64,000 bases of DNA from Sphingobacteriales bacterium (GCA_016219985.1 JACRJO010000018.1:1-64000), one strand, 5' to 3'; shown: positions 49,410-59,722, numbered from the stretch's first letter. A program made the numbers and translations. The notes: a model not told the origin generated them from the sequence alone.

Positions 49410-52400
49410 ATGAAACACCTTATCTATGCCTCCCTGCTCAGCCTGCTATTTATTTTTTCGAACGCCCAGGAGAATAACCCGCTGATCGATGCGAAGGAAC
49501 TGGTCCAGCAGGGCCTCAAGCTCCATGATGATGGAAAATACAAGGAAGCGATTGCCATCTATGAACGGATCCCATACGGGGATTCCAGTTACTACTGGGC
49601 GCTCTACGAAACGGGCTACAGCCAGATGCAGGACAGCCAATATGCGGCCGCCCTGAAAACCTGTGAAAAGGGATTAACCCGCCCTAACAATTACTGGCCG
49701 AATCTTTATACCCTGAAAGGAAATATTGTAGACGATATGGGTGATCCGGAACGGGCGCTGCGGATTTATGACAGCGCCCTGCTGCTTTACCCGGCCTTTA
49801 CCAACCTGTACCTGAACAAGGGTACCACGCTCATGAAGCTGGGAAAATATGCAGCGGCCGGGGAGGTTTTTAAAGAATGCCTGCTCATCAATCCCTACCA
49901 GTCCAGCTCCCATTATAAACTCGGCGTCTGCGCCTACCAGCAGGGCAAAATCGTACAGGCATTCCTGAGTTATATCAGTTACCTTCTCCTGCAGCCTGCC
50001 GGCACCTTCCGCGGCCTCAGCATCAGCAACCTGAGCAATATCGGTAAAGCCGGTGATGATATCCGCGAGCTCATCCGGAACCGGGCCGAAGAGCCCGGTG
50101 ACAATTTCAGCACCATTGAAAAAATCCTGTTGTCAAAGATTGCCCTGGATCCGAAATACGAGCCCCTCCTGAAACTCGATGACCCGATCTCCCGCCAGAT
50201 ACAGGTAGTCTTTGAGAAGCTGGAATATGATGAAAATGACAACGATTTCTGGATGCAGTACTATGTCCCCTTCTATAAATCCATATTTACTGACCGGAAA
50301 TTTGAGCCCTTTGTTTACCGCCTGTTTGCCAATGTGCAAATCGAAACCATCCAGGATTATATCAAAAAAAAGGAAAAACAAATACAGGAGATCGTGGAGC
50401 TGACTGTCAGCTATTATAACCAGATCCGGTTTACCCGCGAACTGAATTATGCCAAACGAAAGGGAATGCCCGCCCTGTATCATTTTGAAAATGGTGCGCT
50501 TTATGGGAAAGGCCTTCTCAAAGAGGAGGGGGAAAAACTCACCGGGGACTGGGAATTTTATTACAGCGCGGGGAACCTGAGCAGTAAAGGAGCGTATAAT
50601 GATAAAGGGGAACGTACGGGCCCATGGCAGTATTACCACTTTAACGGGAAACTCAAAGGGTCCCAGTCCTACAATAACGGCAAACTGGATGGCGGGGAAA
50701 AGTTCTTTTATAACAATGGTAATCCCTCAACGGATGCCTTGTTTAAAGACGACCTGGAAAACGGGCTGACCCGCAGTTATTATTATACCGGCACCCTGCT
50801 TTCGCTCACAAATTATAAAGACGGGAAAAGAAACGGGGAACGAAGGGTGTACAACACAAGCGGCCTCCTGCTTTCGGTAGAGAATTACCGGAACGATTCC
50901 CTGCATGGCAACTTCCTCACGTACCATAAAAACGGCCGGCCTGAATCCTCCGGCACGTATGAAGAGGGCAAACTGACCGGCCCCTATAAAGCCTATCATG
51001 ATAACGGGCAACTGAGCATGGAGGGCCAGTACAAAGAGGGTGAATTGCATGGCCCCTGGAAGCAATACTTTGAAAACGGTAAACTGAAGATCCGGGAAAC
51101 ATTTGAAATGGGTAAGATAGCGGGGGAATATGCAGAGTATTATAATAATGGCCAGCTTTTTTACCAGTGCATCTATACGAACGGGAAAGCTTCCGGTGAA
51201 GTAAAATATTTTGATCGTGACGGGGTCCTCTTCTTTATTGATATTTACGAAAGTAACGCGATCAGACTGGCCCGTTATTTTGATAAAGGCGGAAAAGTAA
51301 CCGGCGTCTCAGAGCGGAAAGGCAAAAAGCTGAACCTGGTTACCTATTATACCGACGGTTCAAAGCGATCAGCAGCGGAATACAATGACAAGGAGGAAAT
51401 CAACGGCCCGGAAACCTATTACTACCACTCCGGTGCCAAAGCCAGCGAATACAATTACCAGGACGGGAAACTGGAAGGCCTGTCGGTGAATTACCACCCG
51501 AATGGGAGGATAGAGGCCACGACCGTATACAAGGAAGGGGAAAAACACGGCTACCACCAGCTCTTCTTTACGCACGGACAATTACAGGAGGAAGGCTGGT
51601 ACCAGGAAGACAAACTGGAAGGAACCTGGCTTTTTTACAATGAACTTGGCGACAGGATCAACCGCAATAATTATTTCAACAACGACCTGCACGGCATAAA
51701 AACAGAATACTACCCCAATGGGAAGATTTATAACGAAAGTATTTACAACTCCGGCTGGATTGAAGAGTTTATACAATACGATACCCTGGGCCATGTGATC
51801 AGCCACCAGTATTTTAAAGACGGATCCGGTAAACAGGTAGTCCTTCATTCAAACGGCAACCCCTTCAGTGAGAGCACTTATGCAAACGGGGACCTGCATG
51901 GCGAGCTGAAATTCCTGTTCTATGACGGGCGCCTGAATGCTGTGCAATACTATAAGTACGGGCTGGCGGACAGCCTCTACCGGAATTATTATTACAACGG
52001 TAATATAGCGTATGAAGGCCAGTACAACCTGGGCAAAAAAACAGGCACCTGGAAAAATTATTTTTCCAGCGGGAAACTGAATAGTGTGGAACAATATGAA
52101 AACGGGGAAATAACGGGCAAAAGGCTTATCTATTTTGAGAACGGGAAAGTGGATACTGAGGCTGAACTGGAAAACGGGCAACGGCAAGGCTGGACAAAAA
52201 AATATGACGAATCCGGCAATCTTGCCTACCAGATACGTTTTGACAATGATCTCCCGGTCGCCTACACCTACCCCGACAAGAGCGGGAAACCCGTACCGGA
52301 AATCCCTATTCCCGGGGGGAACGGTACCGTTACTACCTTTTACGCAAACGGGAATCCTTCTGCCCAGTTCAGCTATGCAGATGGCAAAACGTACGGGGCT

Positions 52401-52697
52401 GATATCTTTTATCATTTTAACGGAAAAATTAATGTACAGACCGCTGATTCCTGCTCACTGTATGAAGGAGCTTCCAGGTCCTACTACTCCAACGGGCAGC
52501 TGAAGAATGATTATTATTTCCTGCATGATAAGCTTCATGGTTTCTATAAAGAATATAGCGAAAAGGGGATCCTGCTGGAAGAAGGATATTTTTATAACGG
52601 GGAACCCCATGATATCACCCGGTATTATGACGAGACCGGGAAGCTGAAAGAAACCCGTTATTACTATTATGGACGATTGCTTAACAGTAAAAAATAA
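49410..52697 (+). CDS. Giant TPR plus MORN-type repeat secreted protein
   Basis: 1095 residues. A signal peptide (MKHLIYASLLSLLFIFSNAQ) is followed by TPR units (about 30-190, e.g. AIAIYERIPYGDSSYYWALY), a linker (about 200-340), then at least 30 MORN/YwqK-type repeats of about 23 residues to the end (e.g. YHENGRPE-type KNGRPESSGTYEEGKLTGPY, DNGQLSMEGQYKEGELHGPW). These build a long beta-hairpin rod and are common in exported or surface proteins; no catalytic domain is seen. The first gene of an operon: 12 bp to the next DUF3857 gene. Confidence 0.88.
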   Translation: MKHLIYASLLSLLFIFSNAQENNPLIDAKELVQQGLKLHDDGKYKEAIAIYERIPYGDSSYYWALYETGYSQMQDSQYAAALKTCEKGLTRPNNYWPNLYTLKGNIVDDMGDPERALRIYDSALLLYPAFTNLYLNKGTTLMKLGKYAAAGEVFKECLLINPYQSSSHYKLGVCAYQQGKIVQAFLSYISYLLLQPAGTFRGLSISNLSNIGKAGDDIRELIRNRAEEPGDNFSTIEKILLSKIALDPKYEPLLKLDDPISRQIQVVFEKLEYDENDNDFWMQYYVPFYKSIFTDRKFEPFVYRLFANVQIETIQDYIKKKEKQIQEIVELTVSYYNQIRFTRELNYAKRKGMPALYHFENGALYGKGLLKEEGEKLTGDWEFYYSAGNLSSKGAYNDKGERTGPWQYYHFNGKLKGSQSYNNGKLDGGEKFFYNNGNPSTDALFKDDLENGLTRSYYYTGTLLSLTNYKDGKRNGERRVYNTSGLLLSVENYRNDSLHGNFLTYHKNGRPESSGTYEEGKLTGPYKAYHDNGQLSMEGQYKEGELHGPWKQYFENGKLKIRETFEMGKIAGEYAEYYNNGQLFYQCIYTNGKASGEVKYFDRDGVLFFIDIYESNAIRLARYFDKGGKVTGVSERKGKKLNLVTYYTDGSKRSAAEYNDKEEINGPETYYYHSGAKASEYNYQDGKLEGLSVNYHPNGRIEATTVYKEGEKHGYHQLFFTHGQLQEEGWYQEDKLEGTWLFYNELGDRINRNNYFNNDLHGIKTEYYPNGKIYNESIYNSGWIEEFIQYDTLGHVISHQYFKDGSGKQVVLHSNGNPFSESTYANGDLHGELKFLFYDGRLNAVQYYKYGLADSLYRNYYYNGNIAYEGQYNLGKKTGTWKNYFSSGKLNSVEQYENGEITGKRLIYFENGKVDTEAELENGQRQGWTKKYDESGNLAYQIRFDNDLPVAYTYPDKSGKPVPEIPIPGGNGTVTTFYANGNPSAQFSYADGKTYGADIFYHFNGKINVQTADSCSLYEGASRSYYSNGQLKNDYYFLHDKLHGFYKEYSEKGILLEEGYFYNGEPHDITRYYDETGKLKETRYYYYGRLLNSKK

Positions 52698-52709
52698 CCC
52701 GGCCGGCTT

Positions 52710-54614
52710 ATGAAAAAAAATATGTTCGCTGTTTTATCTGTATTCAGTATGTGTTCCCTGGCAGCACAGAGTACGCAGGAGATCAGGGCCCTGTATCCCG
52801 GTGAACAGGCGGTGGTGAAAGAACACAAAATTCATTACAAGCTGAAACTAAAAGACGGGATACCGCAGGCTGTCTCTGAAGAGGAACAGGAAATCCTGTA
52901 CCTCTCTGAAAATGCGGGCTCTTACATGAGCCGTTTCTCCTTTTACCAAAGCCTCTTTCACCCGGTAGATCATTACGAGGCATATACCGAAACCCCTTCG
53001 GGGAAAAAGATCCCGGTAAAAGATTTTAAAACCTCGCAGAATATTTCAGCCAGTGTGTTCTATGATGATGTAAAACAAACCAGCTTCGATTTCCCCTCAA
53101 TCACGCCGGGGGCATCCGGGCACCTGGCCCTGACCAAGACGCATACCAACCCGCGGCTGCTTTCCCCCCATTATTTTTCAAGGGGAATTCCCACCCTGCA
53201 CGGTGAATTGAAAGTCAGTTTCCCCAAAGAGATGTCGGTAAGATACCTTATCCGGGGTACCGAAAGCCACCTGGTGCAGTTCAGCTCCGATACCCGGAAA
53301 GGGGAAACCACCTATACCTTCACTGTAAGGAACCTGCCCAAGGATATGCATTACCCGGACGCGCCGGATAATGCCTATTATGCCCTCCACGTCATATTCT
53401 ATATCGAAAATTATAAAGACGGGGACCAGCTGATTTCCTATATGTCCGGCCTCGATGACCTGTACAAACTTGAATGGGGGTTTGTAAAAGAAATTAACAA
53501 ATCGGTCAGCCCGGAACTGAAGGCGATCACCGACTCTATTATAGCAGGACAATCTTCGGCCGAACAAAAAGCCCGGGGTATCTATAAATGGGTACAGAAA
53601 AACGTCAAGTACGTGGCGTTTGAAGAAGGCATGGAAGGATTTGTCCCGCGGGAGGCCAGTCTCGTCTGCAGCCGGCGCTTCGGCGATTGCAAGGATATGA
53701 GCAGTATCCTGACCGTTATGCTGAATTATGCCGGTGTCCCCGCGTATTATACCTGGATTGGCACCCGCTCGCTTCCCTATGATTATTCAGAAATTCCCCT
53801 GCCCATCGTGGACAATCACATGATTACCGCCGTTAAGCTTGATACCGGGTTTGTGTTCCTGGACGGCACTGACGCTCATTGTATTTTCGGGGTGCCTTCC
53901 GGTCATATCCAGGGCAAACAGGCCCTGGTTGGAATCAATGAGAAAGAATATAAGATCATCCGCGTTCCCGAATATCCAAAAGAGAAAAGCAGGCTGACAG
54001 ATTCTACCTTCCTGGAACTTACTGACAAAGGCATTATTGGCTCGGTGCGGGTAAACATGACCGGCTACTTTGCCATGGACATGCACAGCGCCATGAGTTA
54101 TACCAACGAGAAGGACCGGGAGAAATACATGAAAGGCTATTTCAACCGCGGATCCAATAAATTCAGACTCAATAAATTTGAAGTAACGGATACCGGTAAC
54201 CCCGACTGGTTCCGGCTTACCGGCCAGTTTGAACTACAGGACTATGGTAAAAAAATTGCGGATGAGTGGTACCTGAACCTGAACCTGTTCAAATTTTATG
54301 AACACCAGGAAATCGATTACCCAAAACGAACTATCCCGATCGAACATGAATACAAAAACTCGGCCACCTATGTAACGGTACTGAATATTCCCGATGGATA
54401 CAAAGTGACCTACCTGCCGGAAAGCAAATCCTATAAAAATGAAGTATGGGGTTTTGACATCAGCTACCGCCAGGAGAAGAACCTGGTCATTATGACCCAG
54501 GTCTTTGAAAACAACCACCTGCTCCTGCAGCCCGATAAATTCCAGTCCTGGAACAAGGTACTGGAAAACCTGTTCCCCCTCTACCGTGAAACAATCAGTT
54601 TGTCAAAAAAGTAA
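52710..54614 (+). CDS. DUF3857/transglutaminase-like secreted protein (active-site type)
   Basis: 634 residues. Signal peptide (MKKNMFAVLSVFSMCSLAAQ). An N-terminal beta domain (DUF3857, about 30-230) precedes a transglutaminase-like core with RRFGDCKDMSSILTVMLNYA (Cys at 327), an NHMITAVKLD strand (His about 367) and FLDGTDAHC (Asp about 382), the Cys-His-Asp triad. A C-terminal beta domain follows (about 410-634). Probably a periplasmic papain-like protein or an isopeptide/peptide-processing enzyme. Middle gene of the three-gene operon (12 and 11 bp gaps). Confidence 0.85.
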   Translation: MKKNMFAVLSVFSMCSLAAQSTQEIRALYPGEQAVVKEHKIHYKLKLKDGIPQAVSEEEQEILYLSENAGSYMSRFSFYQSLFHPVDHYEAYTETPSGKKIPVKDFKTSQNISASVFYDDVKQTSFDFPSITPGASGHLALTKTHTNPRLLSPHYFSRGIPTLHGELKVSFPKEMSVRYLIRGTESHLVQFSSDTRKGETTYTFTVRNLPKDMHYPDAPDNAYYALHVIFYIENYKDGDQLISYMSGLDDLYKLEWGFVKEINKSVSPELKAITDSIIAGQSSAEQKARGIYKWVQKNVKYVAFEEGMEGFVPREASLVCSRRFGDCKDMSSILTVMLNYAGVPAYYTWIGTRSLPYDYSEIPLPIVDNHMITAVKLDTGFVFLDGTDAHCIFGVPSGHIQGKQALVGINEKEYKIIRVPEYPKEKSRLTDSTFLELTDKGIIGSVRVNMTGYFAMDMHSAMSYTNEKDREKYMKGYFNRGSNKFRLNKFEVTDTGNPDWFRLTGQFELQDYGKKIADEWYLNLNLFKFYEHQEIDYPKRTIPIEHEYKNSATYVTVLNIPDGYKVTYLPESKSYKNEVWGFDISYRQEKNLVIMTQVFENNHLLLQPDKFQSWNKVLENLFPLYRETISLSKK

Positions 54615-54625
54615 ACCGACTATAT

Positions 54626-56581
54626 ATGAAAAATACCCTGCTCATCCTGGCCACTGTATTACTTACCGCCCCGGCCTCCCGGTCTCAGGAAATAGAAAGG
54701 GAATCCTGGGACAGCAAGCCGGCCCTCCACCCGATGGAGCATAAATACAATGAAGAGTCCGCCATCATTGTGCTGGATAAACGCCGGGTGGAGTACGTGG
54801 ATGAAAAAGAAGGGGTTGCCGTTTATAGAACCCTTCACCGGGTCATACACATCAATGACGACAAAGGCATTGAGAGTTTTAACCGCGTGTACCTCCCGGT
54901 GTCAGATAATAATGACATTGTTGACATCTTCGCAAGAACCATCCTCCCGGACGGGAAAATCATCCAGGTGAGTAAAGAAAACATCAAGGACCTGAAAGAA
55001 GAGGAAGACGTTTATAAGATCTTTGCCATGGAAGGCCTGGTTAAGGGCTGCGAAGTTGAATTCTATTATACCTATAAGAGAAATACGGGGTTTTTCGGAT
55101 CGGAGACTTTCCAGGGAAGGCTGCCCGTGCTGGATGCCCGCTTTGACCTGGTAGCCCCGCAACGGCTTATTTTTGAATTGCGCCCTTTTAACTCTGCCAT
55201 AAAACCCGCGGATACCGTTGTCAACGAAAAAAAATGGATAACCATCGCCGAAAAAAGCATCCCGGGCGTGGAAGAAGAAAAGTACAGCGCTTACCAGGCC
55301 GGGCTGAAGCGCTATGAGTATAAACTTTCCTATAATACATCCCGGAAAACCAATGACCGTCTTTTCACCTGGGATGAACTCGCCAAAAGGGTTTATGCTA
55401 ATTATGTCACCGTCACAGAAAAAGAAACAAAGAGAACCAATGACCTGGTCAGTGATATGAAAGTAAAAGACCTGGCAACTGAAACAGATAAGATCGTGGC
55501 GGTTGAGAATTATATCAAAACTAATTTCACCAGCCGGGACGATATCGGGGGAGAAGAAGCAGCGAACCTGGAAAAGATCATAAAATCCAAACTGGCGAGT
55601 CATACAGGTATCGTACGGCTGTACAGCGCTGTTTTCCGCCAGCTTGGTATACCGCATGAATTTGTACTGGCCGGCGACCGGAATAAATTCAGTGTTGAAA
55701 AGAATTTTGAGAACTGGAACAATACGGATAACGCCGTGATCTATTTCCCCTCTCTTAAAAAGTATATGGCTCCCACCCTGTCGGAGTACCGTTTCCCCTG
55801 GATCGATCCCAACTGGGCCGGGACAAATGCTTTTTTCTGTAAAAGCACCACGATCGGCGAATACACGACCGCCTTTGGCGAAGTAAGAATGATTCCCCTG
55901 GAAGATTACACCAAAACCGTGATCAATACGGAGGCGGAAGTATCGTTGAATCAAACAAATGACACCATCCTGGTATCCATCAGCCAGATCTACTCCGGCT
56001 ACTCAGCAGCTGCATACCGGGCCATTTTCAATTATAATTCTGAAGAAAATATCCGGATGATCACCAAGGAAATGATCAAGTTCGGCACGAATTCCGAAAA
56101 CGTGATCAGCTCTAAAGTGGAAAATAAGGATTTCGAAAGCTATCACCAGAATAAGCCCTTTATTCTCTCAGCCGTGGTAAAAGCCAGCGAACTGCTGGAA
56201 AGAGCCGGCAATAAGATCATTGTAAAAATCGGTGACATTATTGGTCCGCAGGTGGAAATGTACCAGGAAAAGCCCCGGCAGTTCCCGATGGAAATCGATT
56301 TCCCCCATGTGCTGGAACGCAGGATCCGCTTTACGATCCCCGAAGGTTATATACTTAAAAATCCGGATGATATTAAAATCAGTCATGTTTCCGAAGACAA
56401 GGGGCAAACCAGCATGGGATTCACGTCCTCCTATGAGATCCGGGGTAATGTTGCAGATATCCACATTATCGAGGAATACCGCAGGACCAGTTACCCCCTG
56501 TCCCAGTATGAAGAGTTCAAGAAAGTGATTAATGCGGCAGCAGATTTTAATAAAGTAGTCCTGGTACTTGAAAAAAAATAA
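54626..56581 (+). CDS. DUF3857/transglutaminase-like protein lacking the catalytic Cys
   Basis: 651 residues. Signal peptide (MKNTLLILATVLLTAPASRS). The same layout as the previous gene: DUF3857 domain (about 40-240), a core domain (about 280-400) and C-terminal beta domain. The position of the GDCKD nucleophile of the neighbour is here KSKLASHTGIVRLYSAVFRQ (about 317-336): no Cys, so it looks catalytically inactive. It could act as a scaffold or regulator for the active paralogue 11 bp upstream. Last gene of the operon. Confidence 0.82.
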   Translation: MKNTLLILATVLLTAPASRSQEIERESWDSKPALHPMEHKYNEESAIIVLDKRRVEYVDEKEGVAVYRTLHRVIHINDDKGIESFNRVYLPVSDNNDIVDIFARTILPDGKIIQVSKENIKDLKEEEDVYKIFAMEGLVKGCEVEFYYTYKRNTGFFGSETFQGRLPVLDARFDLVAPQRLIFELRPFNSAIKPADTVVNEKKWITIAEKSIPGVEEEKYSAYQAGLKRYEYKLSYNTSRKTNDRLFTWDELAKRVYANYVTVTEKETKRTNDLVSDMKVKDLATETDKIVAVENYIKTNFTSRDDIGGEEAANLEKIIKSKLASHTGIVRLYSAVFRQLGIPHEFVLAGDRNKFSVEKNFENWNNTDNAVIYFPSLKKYMAPTLSEYRFPWIDPNWAGTNAFFCKSTTIGEYTTAFGEVRMIPLEDYTKTVINTEAEVSLNQTNDTILVSISQIYSGYSAAAYRAIFNYNSEENIRMITKEMIKFGTNSENVISSKVENKDFESYHQNKPFILSAVVKASELLERAGNKIIVKIGDIIGPQVEMYQEKPRQFPMEIDFPHVLERRIRFTIPEGYILKNPDDIKISHVSEDKGQTSMGFTSSYEIRGNVADIHIIEEYRRTSYPLSQYEEFKKVINAAADFNKVVLVLEKK

Positions 56582-56712
56582 CTGCCTTAAAACCAAAACC
56601 TGTTCGAGGGACGGGATCCGGCCGGCCGGCTTTCTCACCTGCTCAGGTTGGCCTTTTTTGCTATGACAGAATGAACTAATTTCAACTATTATTTCAGCCC
56701 TAAACCATCAAT

Positions 56713-58086
56713 ATGAAAAAGCTGATCCTGCTGCTCCTGCTGCCCGCTTTTCTTTTCTCCTGTAAAAGCAAAACCCCTAAAACCGAAATTCCGGCTATAC
56801 CCGTTTCAGCCGGGCATCCCGGATGGATCACACAGGGAAACATCTATGAAGTGAATACCCGGCAATATACGCCCCAGGGAACGTTTACTGCTTTTGCCGC
56901 TCACCTGGACCGTCTCAAGGAAATGGGGGTACAGACAGTCTGGTTCATGCCCATCAACCCTATCAGTAAAAAAGACCGGAAAGGGCCCCTGGGCAGTTAT
57001 TACGCAGTATCTGATTATACCGGCATTAACCCGGAATACGGGAATATGGACGACTGGAAGCAACTGGTGAAAACCATACACGATAAGGGGATGAAAGTCC
57101 TGATCGACTGGGTGCCCAATCATACCGGGGCTGACCATCCCTGGCTGATCAGCCATCCTGATTTTTTTGTTAAAGACAGCACCGGCAAGGCGGCCACCAT
57201 GTTCGACTGGACCGATACCCGGGTGCTCGATTATAAGAACAATGAAATGCAGGACAGCATGATCGCGGCCATGAAATTCTGGATTACCCAGACCGGCATT
57301 GACGGCTACCGAGTGGATGTGGCCTGGAATGTGCCTGCTGAGTTCTGGAAAAAATGTATCCCCCAACTCAAAGCCGCCAACAAAGATCTTTTCTTCCTGG
57401 CCGAAGGAGATAAACCTTACCTGCTGACCAGCGGGTTTGACGCTTACTATCCCTGGGATATGTTTCACATGATGGTGAGTGTGGCCGCCGGAACCCGCCC
57501 CGCCTTTGCCCTGGATAGTGTAAAAGCAAAATATGACAGCATCTACCCGAAGGAAGCCATTCCCCTGTATTTTACCAGCAACCATGATGAGAACAGCTGG
57601 AATAAGTCCGATTACAAAACCTTCCCCGGCCCGGTTCACGCGCCGTTTGCCGTATTTACGCAAACCATGGGTGGCACGGTACCCCTCGTGTACAGCGGGC
57701 AGGAAGAACCCCTGCTCCGTCCCCTCCCCTTCTTTAAAAAAGACTCGATCCGGTTTGGTAAGTTTGAGCGGGCGAAATTCTATAAAACCCTCCTGGAACT
57801 CCGGAGCAGAAATGAGGCTTTGTCTGTTGACGCCTCTTTCCGGAAAATCGCAGCCGGCGATACAAAAGCTGTTTATGCCTTTGTACGGGAGAAAGCGGGG
57901 AAAAAAATACTGGTGATCCTGAATCTCTCCAAAAAGGAACAAACTATTAAGATAACAGACAAAGACCTGCTGGGCAATCCTTACAATGTCTTTATGGGGA
58001 ACAAGGAAGCCGTGGCAGATCAGGAATGGAAACTGGAGCCCTGGGGTTATGTGGTATATGAATACGATACAACGGCAGGAAAATAA
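56713..58086 (+). CDS. GH13 alpha-amylase-like lipoprotein
   Basis: 457 residues. Lipobox in LFSCKSK (Cys about 17). TIM-barrel GH13 motifs: VLIDWVPNHTG (region I, about 132-142), GIDGYRVDVAWNVP (region II, nucleophile Asp, about 196-209), FFLAEGDKP (region III, acid Glu, about 228-236), YFTSNHDENSW (region IV, Asp, about 290-300). Acts on alpha-glucans in the periplasm or at the surface; the exact substrate is not fixed. 131 bp after the DUF3857 operon, own promoter probable; 15 bp before the oxidoreductase gene. Confidence 0.92.
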   Translation: MKKLILLLLLPAFLFSCKSKTPKTEIPAIPVSAGHPGWITQGNIYEVNTRQYTPQGTFTAFAAHLDRLKEMGVQTVWFMPINPISKKDRKGPLGSYYAVSDYTGINPEYGNMDDWKQLVKTIHDKGMKVLIDWVPNHTGADHPWLISHPDFFVKDSTGKAATMFDWTDTRVLDYKNNEMQDSMIAAMKFWITQTGIDGYRVDVAWNVPAEFWKKCIPQLKAANKDLFFLAEGDKPYLLTSGFDAYYPWDMFHMMVSVAAGTRPAFALDSVKAKYDSIYPKEAIPLYFTSNHDENSWNKSDYKTFPGPVHAPFAVFTQTMGGTVPLVYSGQEEPLLRPLPFFKKDSIRFGKFERAKFYKTLLELRSRNEALSVDASFRKIAAGDTKAVYAFVREKAGKKILVILNLSKKEQTIKITDKDLLGNPYNVFMGNKEAVADQEWKLEPWGYVVYEYDTTAGK

Positions 58087-58101
58087 TTCAACCGGGAACA
58101 T

Positions 58102-58698
58102 ATGACAGCAACAATCATCGGATCCACGGGCCTGGTCGGCGGCCATTTACTGGAGCTTCTGCTGAAGGACCCTTATTTCGACACCGTGCGCATCCTGGTC
58201 CGGCGGCCGGTTGAACAGACTCACCCCAAGCTGGAGAAAAAACTGGTTGATTTTTCTGATATGGAAAGTTTTCGCCTCGCCCTGGAAGAAACGGATATTA
58301 TTTTTTGCGCGATCGGCACCACGCAGAAAAAGGTAAAGGGAGACAAAGAGGCTTACCGGAAGGTCGATTTTGATATCCCGGTAAATGCAGCCAGGCTGGG
58401 CAAGCTTTGCGGCTGTGAGAAATTTGTGCTGGTTTCCTCCGTTGGGGCGAATAGTAAGAGCAACAATTTTTACCTGAAACTGAAAGGTGAGGTGGAAGAA
58501 GCCGTGCAAGCCACCGGGATCGGATCCGTCTATATCCTGCGTCCCTCGGTGTTAATCGGCAACCGTAAAGAATTCCGCTTCAGCGAAAAAATAGCCGGCT
58601 GGCTGATGCCCCTGTTTTCCTTTATCATACCGGCCAAATACCGGCCGGTGAAGGCCAGCAAGGTGGCGGAAGCGATGGTTACCGCCGCGAAAAGCTGA
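58102..58698 (+). CDS. NAD(P)-binding oxidoreductase (HTATIP2-like)
   Basis: 198 residues. Atypical SDR: N-terminal Rossmann start TATIIGSTGLVGGHLLELLL (about 2-21), a FCAIGTTQKKVKGDKEAYRK segment (about 72-91), then DFDIPVNAARLGKLCGCEKF and SSVGANSKSNNFYLKLKGEV (about 112-132, including the active-site Ser and Tyr-x-x-x-Lys-like YLKLK). Length and motif order resemble the HTATIP2/CC3 group. The substrate is unknown. 15 bp after the amylase gene. Confidence 0.85.
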   Translation: MTATIIGSTGLVGGHLLELLLKDPYFDTVRILVRRPVEQTHPKLEKKLVDFSDMESFRLALEETDIIFCAIGTTQKKVKGDKEAYRKVDFDIPVNAARLGKLCGCEKFVLVSSVGANSKSNNFYLKLKGEVEEAVQATGIGSVYILRPSVLIGNRKEFRFSEKIAGWLMPLFSFIIPAKYRPVKASKVAEAMVTAAKS

Positions 58699-58831
58699 AA
58701 GGCAGCGGCCACCTTAAGATGGACAAATTTGATAATTCTGCTGACCGTATGGAAAAAAAATAAAATGAAATAGGAAGTACTGGGAACAGTAAGATTAGAA
58801 GTAAAATAATATTCAGCGCTCAACTGAATAT

Positions 58832-59665
58832 TTACTGATTTACCACCTTATACTTTTTCAACACCCACCCGTTTATCAGCAGGCAGCTCAGCAACGGCAC
58901 TAACAGCATTGCCAGGAAGCTGAACCAGGAAACCGTAACCAGTGGCCGGGGCAGTATTTCGGTAAATAATTGTCCACCGATCGTATCACCGGAGAAGATC
59001 ACCATTACCACCAGGTTCCAGGCCAGGTGAATGGCGAGCGGTACGTAAAGAGATTTGGTTTTATAATACCCGTAGGCCAGTACGACCCCCATCGCCCCGG
59101 ACGTAAAGAACTCAAACGCCATCTGTACCGGCTTACCCCAAAGTTCATGCGAAAACCAATGGTAGATGCCAAATGCCGCGGACGTGATCAAAATGCCCCA
59201 GGCAGGCCCGGCTTTTTTAATCAACAGGTATAAAATCACTCCCCGGAAAATAAGTTCCTCGAACAATACCGACTTCAGTACAAACCAAACCCCTTTCCCG
59301 ATCAGCAGGGCATCCAGCCGGGGATTGAGCTGCCAGCTTTGTTTGGCGATCCACATCCGCAATAAATATCCCAGCGCTGCACAGGCCGCCGTGATGAGAA
59401 AGAAAAGAGCAAAATCACCCATCCTCTTCCGGGTTGGAAAAAATCCAAGGCAACGAAGGTCCCCTTTCTCAACCAACCAGACCAATAACCAGGAAATAAC
59501 CAATTGGACGATAATGCCACCCATATTTTTATTTTGAAAATATAAAGGATCCGTGTTTTCCCAGGGTATTACAAATATAGCGGTAAGCCATATTAAAATA
59601 CCGGCTACCGGGACCGGTAATTCAAACTTTGTCCCGGGAGAAATTGCTGAACTGGCGGGATACAA
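58832..59665 (-). CDS. CPBP intramembrane glutamic endopeptidase
   Basis: 277 residues from a TTG giving (M)YPASSAIS; an internal start at M48 (MGGIIVQLVIS) is possible. About seven hydrophobic segments. The Abi/CPBP motif region is SVLFEELIFRGVILYLLIKK (EExxxR, about 118-137), followed by AAFGIYHWFSHELWGKPVQM (His about 163) and PLAIHLAWNLVVMV (His about 218). CAAX-processing-like protease or bacteriocin immunity are family possibilities. Downstream of priA on the same strand; spacer holds a palindromic element and array. Confidence 0.85.
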   Translation of the reverse strand: MYPASSAISPGTKFELPVPVAGILIWLTAIFVIPWENTDPLYFQNKNMGGIIVQLVISWLLVWLVEKGDLRCLGFFPTRKRMGDFALFFLITAACAALGYLLRMWIAKQSWQLNPRLDALLIGKGVWFVLKSVLFEELIFRGVILYLLIKKAGPAWGILITSAAFGIYHWFSHELWGKPVQMAFEFFTSGAMGVVLAYGYYKTKSLYVPLAIHLAWNLVVMVIFSGDTIGGQLFTEILPRPLVTVSWFSFLAMLLVPLLSCLLINGWVLKKYKVVNQ

Positions 59666-59696
59666 TTCACCCTTTTAGTAATTGTTATGGCTTTGA

Positions 59697-59719
59697 GCCT
59701 GCCTATCCGGCAGGAAGGC
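59697..59719. repeat. Short-form palindromic element in the priA-CPBP spacer
   Basis: GCCTGCCTATCCGGCAGGAAGGC: arms GCCTGCCT and AGGAAGGC with one mismatch. 20 of 23 bases match the reverse complement of the priA element (61727-61749). It lies 3 bp from a heptamer array. Confidence 0.85.
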
Positions 59720-59722
59720 TGT

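Noticed and set aside
56806..58146. 446-residue antisense ORF over the amylase gene
   Set aside because: Lies opposite a clear GH13 gene in a mirrored frame and has no domain features; a shadow frame caused by GC-rich codons.
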